Position numbers and translations under genes: made by a program
In this document: positions 6,638-8,734 of the stretch, piece after piece
How the letters are laid out: every line of letters begins with the position of its first letter
How positions within the stretch are numbered: the stretch's first letter is position 1
Notes under the pieces: generated by a model
The model's database searches: none
What the model was told of the DNA's origin: nothing
The model's input: only the letters and a program-made list of their open reading frames with translations
NCBI GenBank assembly: GCA_964423615.1
Contig: CAYRFQ010000170.1
Span: 1-8,734 of the forward strand
DNA from: CAYRFQ01 sp964423615
GTDB taxonomy: Bacteria > Planctomycetota > Planctomycetia > Gemmatales > Gemmataceae
DNA length: 8,734 nucleotides
Direction: 5' to 3'

Positions 6638-7463
6638 ACAGCTGCCGTCCCAAGAAACGAATGTTTTGCCAATACCGAAATGCGAGCCGTGTTGGTTCTC
6701 GCCAAATTCGGTAGCTCCATTCCAGCCCTGATCGCTGAATCCACTTTGGAGCTCGCTTAACTGCCCCGGCCACGAAGTTGAGCGACCCACCAATTTGCAC
6801 AGCCGCAGGAACACCAAGCGTTCGATAGTGCTTGTGCAACCAGAATTCCCCTTTTGGCTGACCCAGGGCTGCAAACAATAAATCCGGTTTGGCTTGTTGG
6901 ATTCGCTTGATCAAGGCATCATTTTCGGCGGGCGAGAGCTTGTTCATGTCGGGAGTTTCGATGCCGACGATCTGCAGTCCTGGGTATCGCTTCTTGAGAA
7001 TGTCTGCAGCCTTTCGGGTCACTGCAGGTTGCCCCCCCAACAAAAAAAGCCGACGCTTGTTCTGGCTCGCACGTTCCGAAAGCGAAACAACCAGGTCAGC
7101 CCCGGTCACCCTCTCGGGTAATGGTGTATCCAGGCGACGGGAAGCCCACACCATCGGCATTCCGTCCGCAACAATGAAGGCCGCTTCTTCGTTTACCTGT
7201 TGAAGTTCTGGATTTTCCGCACTAAACATCACGTAATTCAAATTCGCCGTGATGAAGTAGTGAGGTTGCTTGGACGCAATCAACGCATCCACTGCGTCGA
7301 GCGTTTGGTCTGTTGTCAGGGGAGCGAAGGGTACGCCCCAAACGTTGACGCGGGTTTGGGCCGGAGTCTTCTCTGCCGGGACCACTTTTTGATCCAAGCG
7401 ATGAGATACACTTGTTAGCAGGTTCAAAGACGGTGAGGTTATTGGCTGAAAAGTAGACAACAT
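6597..7463 (-). CDS. WecB/TagA/CpsF-family (GT26) glycosyltransferase
   Basis: This 288-residue enzyme belongs to the GT26 family, which includes N-acetylmannosaminyl transferases and transfers a sugar to an undecaprenyl-diphosphate-linked acceptor at the inner face of the membrane, often as an early step in glycan assembly. Motifs in order are TANLNYV (72-78), ADGMPMVW (99-106, carrying the aspartate equivalent to the proposed catalytic base of TagA), ERVTGADLV (117-125), FLLGG (140-144), GQPKGEFW (201-208, normally G-P-Q-E-W-like), VQIGGSLNFVAG (222-233) and RAPKWIQRSGLEW (237-249) with EPTRL. I chose the ATG at 7463 because it has GGAG 7 bases upstream and leaves the divergent promoter region free. 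That GGAG can pair with CTCC just before it (7471-7481). The frame is open to an ATG at 7619, but that extension matches nothing in the family and would cross the promoter-like repeat. The gene converges with the TolC-like gene. Confidence 0.88.
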   Translation of the reverse strand: MLSTFQPITSPSLNLLTSVSHRLDQKVVPAEKTPAQTRVNVWGVPFAPLTTDQTLDAVDALIASKQPHYFITANLNYVMFSAENPELQQVNEEAAFIVADGMPMVWASRRLDTPLPERVTGADLVVSLSERASQNKRRLFLLGGQPAVTRKAADILKKRYPGLQIVGIETPDMNKLSPAENDALIKRIQQAKPDLLFAALGQPKGEFWLHKHYRTLGVPAAVQIGGSLNFVAGAVKRAPKWIQRSGLEWSYRIWREPTRLAFRYWQNIRFLGRQLFNERLATQTKRNP

Positions 7464-7501
7464 ATTGAAACTCCGAAGGAGAAAATTTTTATCTTCCGTT
7501 G

Positions 7502-7518
7502 TTGGCACATAATAAGCA
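7502..7518 (+). promoter_or_regulatory. Candidate sigma-54 (-24/-12) promoter for the GT2 gene
   Basis: TTGGCAC at 7502-7508 is a full match to the conserved core of the -24 element, and GCA at 7516-7518 supplies the essential -12 GC. The invariant GG (7504) and GC (7516) are 12 bases apart, as required. Against YTGGCACG-N4-TTGCW it matches 10 of 13 defined bases; the mismatches are the last base of the -24 element and the TT before GC. The predicted start, near 7528, leaves a leader of roughly 108 bases before the GT2 ATG. An activator site was not identified. Confidence 0.45.
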
Positions 7519-7531
7519 TAAACTATGCCCA
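7516..7531 (-). promoter_or_regulatory. Candidate weaker sigma-54 promoter for the GT26 gene
   Basis: On the minus strand the sequence reads TGGGCA then ATGCT, with GG at 7529-7528 and GC at 7517-7516, again 12 bases apart. It matches 9 of 13 consensus bases. Its -12 GC is the same dinucleotide used by the plus-strand element. The predicted start, near 7505, gives a leader of about 41 bases before the GT26 ATG at 7463. The call is weaker than the plus-strand one and may simply follow from the repeat symmetry. Confidence 0.28.
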
Positions 7532-7562
7532 ACACTGAGGTCGGGAACTCCTCGTATCTTCT

Positions 7563-7599
7563 GGTCGGCCCAGCCTTCGGTCGAGAAGAAGGCCTGACC
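7563..7599 (+). repeat. Leader stem-loop upstream of the GT2 gene
   Basis: GGTCGGCC at 7563-7570 pairs with GGCCTGACC at 7591-7599, an 8-bp stem with one bulged T, and a small inner CTTC/GAAG hairpin. It lies in the predicted GT2 5' leader, 37 bases before the start codon. No T-run follows, so it is not an evident attenuator. A structural role is inference only. Confidence 0.3.
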
Positions 7600-7636
7600 G
7601 GGAAACACGCCGGCAGCATAACGAAAGAGTCTCAAC

Positions 7637-8542
7637 ATGAAACAAACGAATCTGTCGATTATCATTGTGAACTTCAACACCCGAGAGTTGCTCGACAATT
7701 GTCTCGAATCGATCCAGACCTATTGTCCCAACGCCCAGGTCATTGTCGTCGACAACGGTAGCCAGGATGGTTCACCCGAGATGGTGGCCGAACAGTACTC
7801 GGCTGTGGACCTTGTGGCCGTGGACGAGAATTTGGGTTTTGCTCCCGCCAATAACTTAGGGATGGATCGTGCTATTGGAGATTTTGTCGTTCTTCTCAAC
7901 TCCGACACAATCTTGGTGGATGACACACTCGAACGTGCTGTCGCTTGGATGAGAGAGAACCCCGACGTGGGCGCAGCCAGTCCCCGACTCATTGACAGTG
8001 ATGGCTATCCGCAACAATGCCTCTACCATTTCCCAACTTTGTCGGCGTATTTGAAGGAAGCTGTCCGTATTGATCCCTGGAAAGCCTCAGACGTTACGAA
8101 CGGGTGGCTTGCCGGAACCGCTTTGATCTTACGGAAAGAAGCCTTGGAGCAGATCGGGGGCAAGCTCGACGGAACACACTTCATGTACTGGGAGGACGCC
8201 GACATGGGCGCTCGGTTGGTTCAGGCCGGTTGGAAGACTGCTGTCTTCGAGGACGGCCATATTATCCATTTCGGAGGGGCGAGCGGAGGCGGAGCCGACG
8301 CCACTCGACGGGCCGATCTCCACAAGTGGTATGTCTTCGGGAAACACCGATGGTTCCGAAAGCACAGACCTTGGTGGGAGCGAATTGCTCTGTGGTGGTT
8401 GGACGGTTTCAACGTTCTTCGGCAACTGATCCGGAGCGGCGTCCGACAGGACCGACGTGGTGAGTGGAACCATGCGTGGGCCACTGTCGATGTCCTTCGT
8501 CGGCTCGTGCTTGGACAAACACCTCCCTTGCCTGGCAAATGA
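7637..8542 (+). CDS. GT2-family glycosyltransferase, rhamnosyltransferase-like
   Basis: This 301-residue cytoplasmic or membrane-associated inverting glycosyltransferase has the GT-A fold. It starts with the standard GT2 nucleotide-binding strand LSIIIVNFNTRELLDNCLES (6-25), continues with VIVVDNGSQDGS (35-46) and ENLGFAPANNLG (64-75), and carries the metal/nucleotide motif NSD at 88-90 in the DXD position. WLAGTALILRKEAL (157-170) and WEDADMGARL (185-194), with the Glu-Asp expected to hold the catalytic base, place it with the WbbL-like rhamnosyltransferase group. A basic, Trp-rich C-terminal region (about 229-270, ending near the WWERIALWWLDG stretch) suggests contact with the membrane and its lipid-linked acceptor. 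The ATG at 7637 is at the conserved N-terminus, with only a weak AAAGAG site before it. It is divergent from GT26 and followed by another gene 67 bases on. The exact sugar is not determinable; rhamnose is the best guess. Confidence 0.9.
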   Translation: MKQTNLSIIIVNFNTRELLDNCLESIQTYCPNAQVIVVDNGSQDGSPEMVAEQYSAVDLVAVDENLGFAPANNLGMDRAIGDFVVLLNSDTILVDDTLERAVAWMRENPDVGAASPRLIDSDGYPQQCLYHFPTLSAYLKEAVRIDPWKASDVTNGWLAGTALILRKEALEQIGGKLDGTHFMYWEDADMGARLVQAGWKTAVFEDGHIIHFGGASGGGADATRRADLHKWYVFGKHRWFRKHRPWWERIALWWLDGFNVLRQLIRSGVRQDRRGEWNHAWATVDVLRRLVLGQTPPLPGK

Positions 8543-8597
8543 CAGGGTCTGTTTGGAAACGATACTCCCTGAGTGTTGGTTTCGAGCTTTGGCAGCA

Positions 8598-8601
8598 GGA
8601 G
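8598..8601 (+). promoter_or_regulatory. Ribosome binding site of the right-edge gene
   Basis: GGAG, within CAGGAG, lies 8 bases before the ATG at 8610. It is the best Shine-Dalgarno match on the plus strand in this window and is the main reason for calling a gene at the right edge. Confidence 0.55.
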
Positions 8602-8609
8602 AATTATTG

Positions 8610-8734
8610 ATGTCCGTTGTTGAGTTCGCAGGTCTACACGGTTCGCCTGTATCTTTTCTGAGTGGTGAAACAAGTACACGCGAGCCGCGCAATGTCACTG
8701 AAAGTCTCGGTTTGCTCGGTCTGTCTTGTCTTAG
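8610..8734 (+). CDS. Start of an unidentified gene, truncated at the right edge
   Basis: From the ATG at 8610 the frame is open for 41 codons to the end of the window, preceded by a good GGAG at 8-base spacing. The visible protein begins MSVVEFAGLHGSPVSFLSGE and ends TESLGLLGLSCL, where a hydrophobic stretch may be starting. I do not recognise the family from this piece. It lies 67 bases after the GT2 stop, on the same strand and with no terminator between, so it is probably in the same transcript and polysaccharide-related. A membrane protein of the pathway (polymerase, ligase, flippase or sugar transferase) would fit, but that is only inference from context. Confidence 0.5.
   Translation, partial: MSVVEFAGLHGSPVSFLSGETSTREPRNVTESLGLLGLSCL

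Larger units (their letters stand above)
7501..7533. repeat. Imperfect inverted repeat in the divergent promoter region
   Basis: GTTGGCA at 7501-7507 pairs with TGCCCAAC at 7526-7533 with one bulged base. The centre is AT-rich and contains GC at 7516-7517. It holds the sigma-54-like elements described separately and lies between the GT26 and GT2 genes, 38 and 104 bases from their start codons. It could be a promoter pair, an operator, or both. Confidence 0.5.

Noticed and set aside
7464..7619. N-terminal extension of the GT26 gene to an ATG at 7619
   Set aside because: The extra 52 residues match nothing in the family, no good ribosome binding site was seen for it, and it would place the promoter-like repeat and leader hairpin inside coding sequence.
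8129..8698. 189-codon open frame on the minus strand
   Set aside because: It is antisense to the conserved GT2 gene and the following gene start, with no family signature.
1..8734. CRISPR arrays, tRNA or rRNA genes, insertion sequences, exosortase or PEP-CTERM genes
   Set aside because: I looked for regular repeats, cloverleaf-like segments, transposase motifs and a PEP-type sorting signal and saw none that could be supported.

Overview
The window reads as part of an exopolysaccharide or surface-polysaccharide locus of a Gram-negative-type bacterium, most likely a member of the Planctomycetota. That assignment rests on the style of the proteins, chiefly a long TolC-like outer-membrane protein of a type I associate with planctomycetes (motifs such as LQECFALALENG and WELHFSYWNQYSRSLAFRQ) and a long chain-length determinant with a degenerate kinase-like tail. 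No rRNA or marker gene is present to confirm it. Base composition is moderate, slightly above 50% GC by eye.

Layout from left to right. Positions 1-347 (minus strand) hold a reading frame that runs off the left edge and encodes a recognisable HRDC domain, the small RecQ-type nucleic-acid-binding domain. It has no usable start and nothing in frame before the domain, so it looks like a decayed remnant. Next on the minus strand come a Wzz/GumC-type polysaccharide co-polymerase (371-2617) and, transcribed ahead of it, a GT4 glycosyltransferase (2685-3854). A perfect 11-bp GC-rich hairpin lies at the end of the glycosyltransferase gene. A 434-bp divergent intergenic region (3855-4288) separates these from a plus-strand TolC-family outer-membrane protein (4289-6637). 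That gene converges on, and overlaps by 41 bp, a minus-strand WecB/TagA/CpsF (GT26) glycosyltransferase (6597-7463). A second divergent region (7464-7636) leads to a plus-strand GT2 rhamnosyltransferase-like enzyme (7637-8542). A further plus-strand gene begins at 8610 and runs off the right edge.

Together the genes supply glycosyl transfer (GT4, GT26, GT2), inner-membrane chain-length control or export (the Wzz-like protein) and a plausible outer-membrane exit (the TolC-like protein). No polymerase, flippase, Wza-type export protein, polyprenyl-phosphate sugar transferase or exosortase is visible, so the pathway must continue outside the window.

The most interesting regulatory signal is in the 7464-7636 divergent region. 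An imperfect inverted repeat at 7501-7533 carries a good sigma-54 type -24/-12 element on the plus strand and a weaker one on the minus strand, and both use the same central GC as their -12. I saw no clearly new enzyme system. The points most worth following up are this two-way promoter, the kinase-dead co-polymerase paired with a TolC-like channel, and the orphan HRDC remnant.
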